From: JAEYOM01 sp036260935
GTDB lineage: Bacteria; Bacillota; Clostridia; Acetivibrionales; DTU013
DNA length: 64,000 bases
Reading direction: 5' to 3'
Assembly: GCA_036260935.1 (NCBI GenBank)
Contig: DATALQ010000037.1
Coordinates: forward strand, 1 to 64,000
Part shown: one piece after another, positions 1-8,221 of the stretch
Numbering within the stretch: position 1 is the first letter of the stretch
How the letters are laid out: each line of letters opens with the position of its first letter
Program-made: the position numbers and the translations under genes
The notes under the pieces: model-generated
Told to the model about the DNA's origin: nothing
The model's input: the letters and a program-made list of their open reading frames with translations, nothing else
Databases searched by the model: none

Positions 1-525
1 AAAACTATATTTATTTTTGCAACAGCGCATGAGGAATATATGTCTGATGCCTTTGAACTCTATTCCTTTGACTACTTGCTGAAACCCTTTAAAATTGAGC
101 GTATAAAACAGACCTTGAGCAGGATAAAGGATATCGGGCAGGTTTGGGAAACATCTAGAATGAATGATATATTCAGACACGAAAAGGGCCTTGACAAGCT
201 TATGATCCGTAATAAGGAAGGTATAAGTCTGGTTGATTTGAAGGATATTATAATTATAGAAAGAGAAGAAAGAAGCACCGTTCTATATACAAAATCAGAC
301 AAATATGTTACCTCCGAAGGCTTAAGTGAAATAGAGGAACGGCTTGACAGGACTTTGTTCTTCAGAAGCCATAAATCATATATTATTAATATTTCAATGA
401 TTAGCAGGATAGAGCCATACGGGCGGTGGACATATATGGTTAAGTTCAAAAACAGCGATAAGGACGCTCTGCTTACTTATGAAAGATATGGCGTTTTGGA
501 GAAGTTTTTCAGCTCAAATTTGTAA
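1..525 (+). CDS. LytTR-family response regulator, 5' end outside window
   Basis: The reading frame is open from base 1, so the receiver domain is cut by the window edge. The visible part starts at the end of the receiver domain (FATAHEEY, then FDYLLKPF with the conserved receiver Lys) and continues into a LytTR DNA-binding domain of about 100 residues (LMIRNKEGISLVDLKDI ... FFRSHKSYIIN ... PYGRWTYMVKF). It is a close paralogue of the complete regulator at 7351-8094, sharing the same blocks in the same order. LytTR regulators usually act with a GHKL-type sensor kinase; its partner is not in view. It ends in TAA and is followed by a gap and a tRNA promoter. Confidence 0.93.
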   Translation, partial: KTIFIFATAHEEYMSDAFELYSFDYLLKPFKIERIKQTLSRIKDIGQVWETSRMNDIFRHEKGLDKLMIRNKEGISLVDLKDIIIIEREERSTVLYTKSDKYVTSEGLSEIEERLDRTLFFRSHKSYIINISMISRIEPYGRWTYMVKFKNSDKDALLTYERYGVLEKFFSSNL

Positions 526-596
526 TAGTTAATGGTGTATTTTTGCCGGTAAATAGGAATGATAATTATACAAATAAAAAAAGATTAAAAAATAGC

Positions 597-625
597 TTGA
601 CTTTTTATAGATACCCCGTTAAAAT
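597..625 (+). promoter_or_regulatory. Probable sigma-A promoter of tRNA-Glu
   Basis: TTGACT (597-602) and TAAAAT (620-625) are separated by 17 bp and lie about 40 bp before the mature tRNA 5' end. This is a good vegetative promoter match. Confidence 0.7.
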
Positions 626-666
626 ATACTTTGTCAGTCGGCGAGCGGCCCACTGACAATAAGTAT

Positions 667-741
667 GGCCCATTGGTCAAGTGGATAAGACACCGCCCTT
701 TCACGGCGATAACAGGGGTTCGAGTCCCCTATGGGTCACCA
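667..741 (+). tRNA. tRNA-Glu (UUC)
   Basis: A complete cloverleaf can be folded. The 7-bp acceptor stem GGCCCAU/AUGGGUC contains one G-U pair. The anticodon loop CUUUCAC gives anticodon UUC (glutamate), the T arm carries GGTTCGAGTCC, and CCA is encoded at 739-741. The gene has its own promoter and is followed directly by hairpin-forming repeats. Confidence 0.96.
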
Positions 742-743
742 CA

Positions 744-913
744 GATTATCCGCCATAGCGGTATAATCAACTTTTTAAGGCTTCACGCAGTGAGGCTGAC
801 TTTTGAAGCAGGAGGACGCAAGTTGTACTTCGGCCTCCTGTTTCCTCATTACCATAAGATTATCCGCCGTCAGGCGGTATAATCGACCGTAAGAAGCTTC
901 ACGCAGTGAGGCT
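744..913 (+). repeat. Duplicated ~55-bp hairpin block after tRNA-Glu
   Basis: Two similar copies (744-797 and 858-913) each contain a palindrome beginning GATTATCCGCC and ending GCGGTATAATC, followed by a second hairpin with arms GCTTCAC/GTGAGGC. A further hairpin (CAGGAGG near 812 with CCTCCTG near 835) lies between the copies. The second copy ends in a T tract. The rest of 914-1054 is AT-rich leader with a small stem-loop at about 1010-1034 (AGAGG/CCTCT) before the next ribosome site. Confidence 0.7.
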
Positions 914-919
914 TTTTTT
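896..919 (+). terminator. Rho-independent terminator
   Basis: The stem GCTTCAC/GTGAGGC with loop GCA is followed by seven T. It would terminate transcription from tRNA-Glu. Confidence 0.75.
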
Positions 920-1054
920 ATCTGCCGCAAGGCTTTTTTTTTATACCTTTTATACGCTTTTATACCCTGCTTTATTATCACAGTATTATGTAAACCTTCA
1001 TATGCTGTATCGGTAGAGGTAAGCCTCTAAATCCGATAAAGGATGTGAGATTTC

Positions 1055-2020
1055 ATGGCAGTTATTACTGTTACACCTGCCGATAACATCAGCAATATCA
1101 TAGCCGCAGCAACTACAAATCCAGGTGATGTCATACTGGCAGAAAATGGTCTATACAGGCAGTCTGTAGTAATCACAAAAAATAATATCAGAATCATAGC
1201 CAGGGGTGATGACGCGATATTCGATGGGTACAACATGCTTTTATCCGCTTTTACTTTGTCGAATGTCACAGGAGTCGAAATTGAAGGCTTCAGAATCATC
1301 GATTACACTTCCAGCGGCATCATTGCAGGCAGCGGCGGATACAACCGTATTATTGGCAACAGAATAATAAATGCCGGCGACAGCGGTATACAACTTACTG
1401 GAACAACAGGAAATCTTATTTTAAGGAATATAGCGATCCGATGTGATTTCGACGGGATACTGATGATTAACGGAAGCACAAGGAACCAAGTTATCGGGAA
1501 TGTAACGCGCGATAACTCCAACAACGGTATCGAAACATATCTGAGTCCCGATAGCGATAACGCCATCATCGATAACAAGTCCTCAGGCAACGGAAGCGAT
1601 GGCTTTGAAATCTATGGCCGCAATAATCTTCTATATGGCAACGAGGCCTACAATAACAATGGCCGGGGTATATATTCCGTATCCGGGGATATGATTGGCA
1701 TCAAAAATGAATTGAAGGGCAACGGGAACGATGGGGCGGGATTATTTGGTAACAATGTCATCTTATTTGATGAAGAGTCTGAAAACAATATTAAAAGCGG
1801 CGTATGCGTTTTGTCCGATTATAACATCGTAGAGCACAGCGAATTCAAGCATAATCACGACAGCGGTATACTTCTCGAGATCAGTGCTGATTTCAATGCA
1901 GTCATCAGAAATGAGGCAGATGACAATACGACGTTTGATATAAGCGACCTGGGCGTTAGCAACAATTTTATCCGGAATGACTGTAAAAACAGTAATCCGC
2001 CGGGCTTATGCATGCCTTGA
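1055..2020 (+). CDS. Right-handed parallel beta-helix repeat protein
   Basis: A 321-residue protein with the pattern of a right-handed parallel beta-helix (pectate lyase/NosD-like fold): successive rungs of about 22-24 residues rich in Asn, Gly and Ile, such as NRIIGNRIINAGDSGIQL and NQVIGNVTRDNSNNGIE. There is no signal peptide or membrane segment and no recognisable catalytic set, so substrate and location are unknown. Proteins of this fold often bind or cleave polysaccharides, but that is only inference here. The ATG has an AAGGATGTGAG-type ribosome site. It is followed 29 bp later by a 60-residue gene, probably in one transcript ending at about 2306. Confidence 0.85.
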   Translation: MAVITVTPADNISNIIAAATTNPGDVILAENGLYRQSVVITKNNIRIIARGDDAIFDGYNMLLSAFTLSNVTGVEIEGFRIIDYTSSGIIAGSGGYNRIIGNRIINAGDSGIQLTGTTGNLILRNIAIRCDFDGILMINGSTRNQVIGNVTRDNSNNGIETYLSPDSDNAIIDNKSSGNGSDGFEIYGRNNLLYGNEAYNNNGRGIYSVSGDMIGIKNELKGNGNDGAGLFGNNVILFDEESENNIKSGVCVLSDYNIVEHSEFKHNHDSGILLEISADFNAVIRNEADDNTTFDISDLGVSNNFIRNDCKNSNPPGLCMP

Positions 2021-2049
2021 ACAAATACGGTGTTAAGGAGGTATAGTCG

Positions 2050-2232
2050 ATGGATGTCAATCAGTTGATAAAGGAGAAGCTTGATTATATAGATAAGCAC
2101 AGAGCGGAATTGATCGCGAAATGCGAAGCCGGTCTGGTTAACGTTCCGGAGGATCAGTTACAAACGCAAAAAGAGATATTGGAAGTAATGAAAAAGGGCT
2201 ATTCGGATATTAAAACAGCAGGTGTGCAGTAA
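2050..2232 (+). CDS. Small hypothetical protein (60 aa)
   Basis: Starts MDVNQLIKEKLDYIDKH and is predicted to be mainly helical and charged, with no membrane segment. It has a strong AAGGAGG ribosome site 9 bp before the ATG, which supports translation despite its size. It lies 29 bp after the beta-helix gene and before a terminator, so it is probably co-transcribed. I do not recognise a family. Confidence 0.7.
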   Translation: MDVNQLIKEKLDYIDKHRAELIAKCEAGLVNVPEDQLQTQKEILEVMKKGYSDIKTAGVQ

Positions 2233-2281
2233 TCGGAACGGACGAAATACAGCATCTCACAGGCGAAATAAAACTTGGTTG

Positions 2282-2310
2282 ATCCCGGGGACTTATACCT
2301 CGGGATTTCT
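2282..2310 (+). terminator. Rho-independent terminator
   Basis: Arms ATCCCGGGG and CCTCGGGAT around loop ACTTATA, followed by a short T-rich stretch. It closes the beta-helix/small-protein unit. Confidence 0.65.
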
Positions 2311-2361
2311 CATATGCAAGCGTTGTCACCCCTGCAGTTTATTCTTAGAACATAGGGTTAG

Positions 2362-2390
2362 TTGAAAAGTATCAGTCTGAATGGTAAAAT
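2362..2390 (+). promoter_or_regulatory. Probable promoter of the serine hydrolase gene
   Basis: TTGAAA (2362-2367), a 17-bp spacer and TAAAAT (2385-2390) lie about 80 bp before the start at 2468. Confidence 0.5.
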
Positions 2391-2467
2391 AACAATTATT
2401 GGAATAGTAATAACGACTTCAACTAAAAGTTCTCTGCTTTAGTATTCCCATAAACGGAGGAAACCGC

Positions 2468-4012
2468 ATGGTTAAAAGGCTTTTAGCATTTATGGCGGCA
2501 TTCGTTCTAATATTTTTTATTCCGGGCTGTACCGCAAATGCAGCTGAACTGCAAGCCAGTCCCGATCTGGAAAAGATCGACGGATACGTGGAAAGAATGA
2601 TGAAGGAATGCCGTATCCCGGGCTTTTCGCTTGCAATAGTAAAAGACGGCAGGGTCGTATATACGCAGGGGTATGGGATTGCCGACCCAACCGGACGGAA
2701 GGTGAACCCCGAAACGCCTTTCCAGATAGCCTCCATTAGTAAAACCTTCACAGCGCTGGCAGTAATGCAGCTGGCAGAGGCTGGTAAATTATCGCTGGAT
2801 GAACCGATCCATTCCTATATGCCGCAGTTCGGGCTGGCGGACGAGAGGGCGTCGGAGACCATCACCGTTAGAAATCTTCTTTGCCATACAAGCGGTTTGG
2901 GTTCTTCAGCCGAGTTCGGCGTGGCGTCGGTCGCAGGCGACGGCGATTCTGTCGGGCAGCTTGTTGAAAGAATGAAGATACTGAAGCCGACAGCACCTGT
3001 CGGGAGCAGGTTTCAATATAACAATGCCAATTATATAATACTGGGCCGGTTGATCGAGACAGTATCGGGCCTTACTTACGATGACTATATAAAACAGAAT
3101 ATATTCGAGCCCCTGGGCATGCGTCACAGTTATTTTTCGCCGGATGAAGCAAAAAAGGACGGTATGGCGGCAGGTTACCGAACTGTATTCGGGTTTCCTT
3201 CGGTATCGGGTCTGCCCTACAGGACGGACTTCATCCCTGCGTCCGGCGTGATCACCTGTGCGGAGGATCTGTCAAAATACATGCTCGCAATGATGAACGG
3301 CGGAATATACAAAAATAACAGGATCATTTCTGCTGAGGGACTCGCCCGGATGTTGGAGCCAAATGTAAAGGTTTCCGGGTGGGAATCCTACGGCCTGGGT
3401 TGGTATGTCACCTCCGGCAGCTATTATCATGGGGGAGAGCTCACCGATTTCCAGTCCAAGCTCAAGATAATGCCCGAAGAAGCGCTAGGGATAGCATTTG
3501 TCTACAATACCTCGAGCAGTACCGCAACCACTCTGTTTAAAACAGGGTACAGGGACAGGATAGAAAGCGGAATTGTCAATATCCTTTACGGACTGGATCC
3601 CGATGATGTTCCTCGCGGAGGTTTTCTTGACCTGAACCGGTATCCGATGACTGTGACCTATGATCTATACCTGGTTCTGTGCATATTGGCAGTACTCTTG
3701 ATTATATTTTCGTTTATTCGCCTGAGAAGCTTCATGAGGCGTTTGATAAGCGCTAAAAAGCGGCTTTTACCGGTTATTTTGTTTGCTGTCATGGTGAACC
3801 TGGTACTGCCTGTGATTTTACTTGGTGTGCCGGGATTTATGCATCTGAACTGGCTGCAATTATTGTTCAATGTGCCGGACGTCAGCTGGCTTGTACTTTC
3901 TATAATCGTCTGCCTGTTAATATGCGGTATCGTAAAGGTATTTATTATTAGTAATATCATGCGTCAGAGCATGCATAGACAGGCAAATGGAGAACGCATG
4001 CACAACCCGTAA
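2468..4012 (+). CDS. Class C beta-lactamase-related serine hydrolase with C-terminal membrane domain
   Basis: A 514-residue member of the beta-lactamase/penicillin-binding-protein superfamily (PF00144). The serine motif S89-I-S-K92, the Y184-x-N186 motif and a late HGG triad (YYHGGELTDF) are all present, so it is probably active as a DD-peptidase, esterase or amidase. The N-terminus is a signal peptide; Cys21 (IPGC) could be a lipobox, although Pro at -2 is atypical. After the catalytic domain there are three hydrophobic segments (about 400-420, 440-465, 475-500), an arrangement known in cell-envelope serine hydrolases of Firmicutes. The enzyme therefore acts outside the membrane. GGAGG precedes the ATG. 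True beta-lactamase activity is not shown by sequence. Confidence 0.9.
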   Translation: MVKRLLAFMAAFVLIFFIPGCTANAAELQASPDLEKIDGYVERMMKECRIPGFSLAIVKDGRVVYTQGYGIADPTGRKVNPETPFQIASISKTFTALAVMQLAEAGKLSLDEPIHSYMPQFGLADERASETITVRNLLCHTSGLGSSAEFGVASVAGDGDSVGQLVERMKILKPTAPVGSRFQYNNANYIILGRLIETVSGLTYDDYIKQNIFEPLGMRHSYFSPDEAKKDGMAAGYRTVFGFPSVSGLPYRTDFIPASGVITCAEDLSKYMLAMMNGGIYKNNRIISAEGLARMLEPNVKVSGWESYGLGWYVTSGSYYHGGELTDFQSKLKIMPEEALGIAFVYNTSSSTATTLFKTGYRDRIESGIVNILYGLDPDDVPRGGFLDLNRYPMTVTYDLYLVLCILAVLLIIFSFIRLRSFMRRLISAKKRLLPVILFAVMVNLVLPVILLGVPGFMHLNWLQLLFNVPDVSWLVLSIIVCLLICGIVKVFIISNIMRQSMHRQANGERMHNP

Positions 4013-4218
4013 TATGAAATCCCGGTCAATTACAAAACCTCGATTTTATTGCCTTTTCTATTGCTTTCGTGATGTTGCCCGAGATCTTATACTACAGGCT
4101 TCAGCCCCTTGAATGTATTGTTCATACAGGATATACTAAATATGGCAGAGCCCTTTGCGTTCGATATGGCAGGGCAGAGCCGCGCAAGAATTGAACACTT
4201 GTATTCGGGGGCGCCGGC

Positions 4219-5076
4219 ATGAATAAAAAGGTCGATCCGGGAACGACCATTATCACCATAATAATCATAAACCTTACACAGATCGCGCTGATTGCAGCCG
4301 TCCTGCTTTATCTGGTGGAAAACGGCGGAGGTCCCGGCCTGTTGGCAAACCCATGGATCATAGTTCTTCTGACAGTTACATTGGCAGCTGTAGTGATAAA
4401 CAGCCTGGCCGCATTCAAGAACAGGAGCAGCCTGCTGCGTTCGGTATATCAATTCCAGCTGCTGGAGGACACACTCGGCAAACTCGAAAAGCTTAACAAT
4501 TCGCTTCGCGCCCAAAGGCACGATTTCATGAACCACCTGCAGGTCGTCCATTCTCTTATCGAAATGGATGAATATAAGTCGGCATCCGAATATATCGAAA
4601 AGGTCTACACTGACATACAAAAGGTCAGTAGGGTAATGAAGACTTCTAACGCTGCTGTAAATGCTCTTTTGCAGGCAAAGCTCCTGACATGTGAAAAGCA
4701 TGGAATAAATGTCGAACTTAATGTGACGACACAGCTAAAGGATCTTAGAATCGAATCCTGGGAGTTCTGCAGGATACTCGGTAATCTGATCGACAATGCC
4801 GTTTATGCGCTTTCCGACAAGCAGAACGAGAAGCAGATCAGGATCGAGCTGTCGGAAGATTTGAGAAATTATTGCTTTAAGGTAACGGATAATGGAACTC
4901 CCATCCCGCCTCAGGTAATTACAAAAATCTTTGTGCCCGGCTTCACCACAAAGGGAGAAGGCGGAGAAGGCATGGGACTTGCCATCTGCAGGGAGATCCT
5001 CGAGAACTACGGAGGGACTATAAGCGTAGCAAGCGACGAAAGCTGTACGACGTTTTCCGGAAGTATTCCGAGATAG
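4219..5076 (+). CDS. Two-TM sensor histidine kinase (SpoOB/GHKL type)
   Basis: 285 residues: two N-terminal membrane helices (about 9-34 and 45-66) with almost no extracellular loop, then a SpoOB-type dimerisation helix with QRHDFMNHLQ (His101 is the likely phosphoacceptor), and an HATPase domain with N box GNLIDNAVYAL and G box ending in GEGMGLAI. Kinases of this type normally pair with LytTR regulators; the nearest downstream LytTR gene is at 7351, after nfeD, floA and one more gene, all on the same strand. The lack of a sensory domain suggests it senses the membrane itself or a partner protein (inference). GGGGG lies 8 bp before the ATG. Confidence 0.9.
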   Translation: MNKKVDPGTTIITIIIINLTQIALIAAVLLYLVENGGGPGLLANPWIIVLLTVTLAAVVINSLAAFKNRSSLLRSVYQFQLLEDTLGKLEKLNNSLRAQRHDFMNHLQVVHSLIEMDEYKSASEYIEKVYTDIQKVSRVMKTSNAAVNALLQAKLLTCEKHGINVELNVTTQLKDLRIESWEFCRILGNLIDNAVYALSDKQNEKQIRIELSEDLRNYCFKVTDNGTPIPPQVITKIFVPGFTTKGEGGEGMGLAICREILENYGGTISVASDESCTTFSGSIPR

Positions 5077-5200
5077 CAGCATTGAGGCAGCTTAAATCAA
5101 GTAAAGAGACATTTCAGCATTCCAACCGTATCATTTGTGAAACATATATTAAACGAACGAAACGCCGGCTGTATAATGGGAACATCAGGAGGTGTTGAAA

Positions 5201-5710
5201 ATGGATTTTTCGTTGATGCTGGCCGGATTGGCCTGGCTTCCATGGGTATGCATCATAGCAGGGCTTATTTTTATAATAATAGAAATGTTCCATCCGGGAA
5301 TAGGCGCGCCCGGCATCATAGGCGCCATATTGCTTGTGGCAGGAGTGGTATTTACCGCCAAGACCCCTCTTCAGGCACTTATCATGATAGTGATACTGCT
5401 GGCGATACTCGGCGTAGCTTTTATGATAGTACTGCAGTCGGCCACAAAGGGCCATCTTGCAAGGCACCTTGTGCTTAACGCGTCGCTCGACGACGACATG
5501 GGCTTTACGGGATCGGATGATCTAAAATATTTCATAGGCAGCGAAGGCAAAACGCTGACGGTGTTAAGACCGTCGGGAACTGCCGATTTCAGCGGTGTCA
5601 AGCTTGACGTGGTATCGGAGGGTGAGTTTATTCCAAAGGGCTCCACAGTGATCATCACGAAGGTGGAAGGGCACAGAATTGTTGTAGCACAGAAGTCAAG
5701 TGTTTCATAG
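5201..5710 (+). CDS. NfeD-family membrane protein
   Basis: 169 residues: three closely spaced hydrophobic segments (about 10-80, with GLIFIIIEMFHPGIGAPGIIG typical of NfeD) and a C-terminal soluble OB-fold (NfeDC) with GKTLTVLRPSGTADFSGVKL. This is the short NfeD form without a ClpP-like protease domain. Short NfeD proteins are encoded beside flotillins and thought to work with them; here floA follows 87 bp later. Start: AGGAGG at 5187-5192 is 8 bp from the ATG at 5201. An in-frame GTG at 5192 overlaps the ribosome site and is unlikely. Confidence 0.9.
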   Translation: MDFSLMLAGLAWLPWVCIIAGLIFIIIEMFHPGIGAPGIIGAILLVAGVVFTAKTPLQALIMIVILLAILGVAFMIVLQSATKGHLARHLVLNASLDDDMGFTGSDDLKYFIGSEGKTLTVLRPSGTADFSGVKLDVVSEGEFIPKGSTVIITKVEGHRIVVAQKSSVS

Positions 5711-5797
5711 CACGGCTTTAAAGTCTGTTTTGTTATTTACCAGGAAAGCGGATACCTGCAGGTCAGGTATTGTGAAATAATAGAAAGGGGTTAATAT

Positions 5798-6790
5798 ATG
5801 GAATACTTTCTTATTGCCTTGATAATTATCGTAGTATTTATTTTTCTGGCGATCTTCCTCACGTTCATTCCGGTAGGCCTCTGGATTTCAGCGTTTGCAG
5901 CCGGCGTAAGGGTCGGCATATTCACGCTCATAGGAATGCGTCTGAGAAGGGTCAGCCCGGCCAAGATAATACTGCCTCTCATCAAGGCGTCCAAAGCCGG
6001 ACTCGACATCAACGTCAACCAGCTTGAAGCCCATTACCTCGCCGGCGGTAATGTCGACAAGGTCGTAAATGCATTGATCGCGGCGCACAGAGCCGATATG
6101 AACCTGCAATTCGTCAGGGCGGCGGCTATCGACCTGGCCGGCAGGGATGTACTCGAAGCCGTCAAGATGAGCGTCAATCCCAAGGTTATTGAGACGCCGA
6201 ACATTTCGGCAGTCGCAAAGGATGGTATAGAGCTTCTTGTCAAGGCAAGAGTAACTGTCAGGACCAATCTTGACAGGCTTATAGGCGGCGCTGGAGAAGC
6301 GACTATCATTGCCAGGGTAGGCGAGGGTATCGTAACGACGGTCGGCAGTTCACAGTCTCACAAGGATGTGCTCGAAAACCCGGATTCCATTTCACGGACC
6401 GTATTGAGCAAAGGCCTCGATGCCGGTACTGCGTACGAGATACTTTCAATCGATATCGCGGATGTCGACGTCGGCAGGAATATTGGCGCACAGCTGCTGA
6501 CTCTGCAGGCTGAAGCGGAAAAGAACATAGCACAGGCAAAAGCCGAGGAAAGACGTGCGATGGCTGTCGCGAAGGAACAGGAAATGAAGGCCCTGACCCA
6601 GGAGATGCGCGCTAAAGTCGTGGAATCCGAGGCGGATGTGCCGAAGGCTATGGCGAGTGCTCTGAGCAACGGCAAGCTTGGAGTAATGGATTACTACAAC
6701 ATGCAGAATATGATCGCCGATACTCAGATGAGGGATTCCATCTCGAAGCTGAACAAACCTGAATCGACTGATAATATTGTAAAGAAATAG
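5798..6790 (+). CDS. floA: Flotillin-like protein FloA
   Basis: 330 residues, full length for the FloA/YqfA family (UPF0365). It begins with a membrane hairpin (about 3-45) followed by a PHB/SPFH domain and an Ala/Glu-rich coiled coil (EAEKNIAQAKAEERRAMAVA). FloA forms foci in functional membrane microdomains, affecting secretion, signalling and cell-envelope processes in Bacillus. It sits directly after nfeD, as is usual, but inside an unusual kinase-nfeD-floA-orf-regulator series. AGAAAGGGG precedes the ATG by 7 bp. Confidence 0.97.
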   Translation: MEYFLIALIIIVVFIFLAIFLTFIPVGLWISAFAAGVRVGIFTLIGMRLRRVSPAKIILPLIKASKAGLDINVNQLEAHYLAGGNVDKVVNALIAAHRADMNLQFVRAAAIDLAGRDVLEAVKMSVNPKVIETPNISAVAKDGIELLVKARVTVRTNLDRLIGGAGEATIIARVGEGIVTTVGSSQSHKDVLENPDSISRTVLSKGLDAGTAYEILSIDIADVDVGRNIGAQLLTLQAEAEKNIAQAKAEERRAMAVAKEQEMKALTQEMRAKVVESEADVPKAMASALSNGKLGVMDYYNMQNMIADTQMRDSISKLNKPESTDNIVKK

Positions 6791-6819
6791 GCGGATAACA
6801 GGCAGGAAGGGATTATGCC

Positions 6820-7347
6820 ATGCGTTATAATGATTACGGTACTCTCGGACAAATCGTTCAAAGCGCGTTGTCACAGGCCGAACAGGCGTTGAGGACCGGC
6901 CGGCTGGAATCTTTGCAGCCGCAGCAGAGGAATGTGCAGTTGTTCCGAGTCGCCCCCGGAAGTTCCGCGCCAATGCAGGCAAGGAGCCAACAGCAGGCGG
7001 ATAACACTGCATCGGCAGCAATGCCTGACTCACAGCAGGATGACAGCGTCTACAGGGAAGCGTCGGCCGCTCAGACTACCGGACGAGGCGCTACGGCTCC
7101 GGGGCGGGGTACCACGGTTTCGGGGCGAGGCGCAGCGGCTTCGGGACAGGGCACCGCGGCTTCGGGACAGCTCTCTGTCCCAAATACCGCCGCCAGTTCG
7201 GCCCGGGTACCGGACGAACGTGCAAAAACCGATTTGGGCTCGCCGCCTGCGCTCAGGTTGAATTTCAATGAAGAAAACCTGTTATCCGGCATTGTAATGG
7301 CCGAGGTGCTCGGGAAGCCCAGATGTTTCAGAAGGGGCCGGTGGTAG
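6820..7347 (+). CDS. Low-complexity hypothetical protein with conserved-looking C-terminus
   Basis: 175 residues, with no membrane segment. An N-terminal helical part (residues 1-40) leads into a Gln/Ala/Ser-rich linker and then a Gly/Arg/Ser/Thr repeat of about eight residues (GRGATAPGRGTTVSG and four more units) at about 87-115. The last 30 residues (ENLLSGIVMAEVLGKPRC) look like a short conserved segment. It lies 29 bp after floA and 3 bp before the LytTR gene, so it is in the same transcript. The GGAAGGG ribosome site favours this ATG over one 5 bp upstream in another frame. Role unknown; it may link the flotillin to the regulator (inference). Confidence 0.8.
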   Translation: MRYNDYGTLGQIVQSALSQAEQALRTGRLESLQPQQRNVQLFRVAPGSSAPMQARSQQQADNTASAAMPDSQQDDSVYREASAAQTTGRGATAPGRGTTVSGRGAAASGQGTAASGQLSVPNTAASSARVPDERAKTDLGSPPALRLNFNEENLLSGIVMAEVLGKPRCFRRGRW

Positions 7348-7350
7348 TAC

Positions 7351-8094
7351 TTGAGTATCAGGGTGTTGATTGCCGACGACGAGCCTGGCATGCGGCTGGT
7401 GCTTAAAAAAGCCATAGAAAGATGCAGCGGGTTGGATACGGTAGGTGAAGCGGAGGACGGCGAGGCCGCTCTCCGCCTTTTTGAAACGCTGCGTCCCGAT
7501 GTGGTGTTCATGGACGTGGAAATGCCCAAACTAAGCGGAGTAGAATGTGCCAAACGGATTTCGGATATAGATCCCAAAACCATTATTATTTTTGCAACGG
7601 CTCATGACGAGTATATGCCCGAAGCCTTTGAAGTATATGCCTTCGACTATCTGGTCAAGCCCTTCAGGCTTGAAAGGCTGAATCAGACGCTGGAGCGCAT
7701 CGGTAACACAGGTCTGGGCAAGCCGGACCTTTCTGTGGTTAACAGGCCGAACAGCCATACGGTAGCGCCGCAGAAGCTAATGATCCGAAACAAGGACAGT
7801 ATCAGTCTTGTCGATGTAAAGGACATCATATTGATACAGCGCGAGGACAGGAGTACAGTCATATATACCGGAACCGAACGCTTTTCAACCTCGGAGGGTT
7901 TAACCGAGATCGGGGTGAAATTGGACAAAGATCTGTTTTTCAGGAGCCACAAGTCCTATATAATAAACCTTGGAGCAGTCAGTAAAATCTACCCTTACGG
8001 CCGGTGGACGTATATCGTTAAGCTGGAGGGTATAGATAAGGATGCGCTCCTTACACATGATAAATATGAAGAATTGTCAAAAATGTTCGAGTAG
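7351..8094 (+). CDS. LytTR-family response regulator
   Basis: 247 residues: a CheY-like receiver with acidic pair Asp9-Asp10, phosphoacceptor Asp55 (VVFMDVEMP) and Lys103 (LVKPF), then a LytTR DNA-binding domain (about 140-245). It should bind DNA as a dimer after phosphorylation, most likely by the GHKL kinase at 4219. The start is TTG at 7351; the upstream GAAGGGG is 13 bp away and GGTGG is closer, so a GTG at 7363 is a weaker alternative. It is a paralogue of the regulator at base 1-525. A strong terminator begins at the stop codon. Confidence 0.95.
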   Translation: MSIRVLIADDEPGMRLVLKKAIERCSGLDTVGEAEDGEAALRLFETLRPDVVFMDVEMPKLSGVECAKRISDIDPKTIIIFATAHDEYMPEAFEVYAFDYLVKPFRLERLNQTLERIGNTGLGKPDLSVVNRPNSHTVAPQKLMIRNKDSISLVDVKDIILIQREDRSTVIYTGTERFSTSEGLTEIGVKLDKDLFFRSHKSYIINLGAVSKIYPYGRWTYIVKLEGIDKDALLTHDKYEELSKMFE

Positions 8095-8119
8095 CCTTCA
8101 TTGAAGGCTTTATTTTTTT
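8093..8119 (+). terminator. Rho-independent terminator
   Basis: Arms AGCCTTC/GAAGGCT followed by an AT/T tract; the left arm overlaps the stop codon of the LytTR gene. It ends the kinase-nfeD-floA-regulator unit. Confidence 0.85.
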
Positions 8120-8146
8120 GCCTTTTTCATGGTCCGCTGGAATTTC

Positions 8147-8175
8147 TTGTCCACTTTTGCCAACTCTGATATACT
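8147..8175 (+). promoter_or_regulatory. Probable promoter of the YesM/YesN-type operon
   Basis: TTGTCC (8147-8152), a 17-bp spacer and TATACT (8170-8175) lie about 45 bp before the GTG start at 8222 and just after a terminator. Confidence 0.6.
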
Positions 8176-8221
8176 TATACTTGGTCAGAAATATTAAACG
8201 GCTGAAATATAGGAGAAAGAT

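Noticed and set aside
5192..5200. GTG start for NfeD
   Set aside because: The codon overlaps the AGGAGG ribosome site itself; ATG 5201 is correctly spaced.
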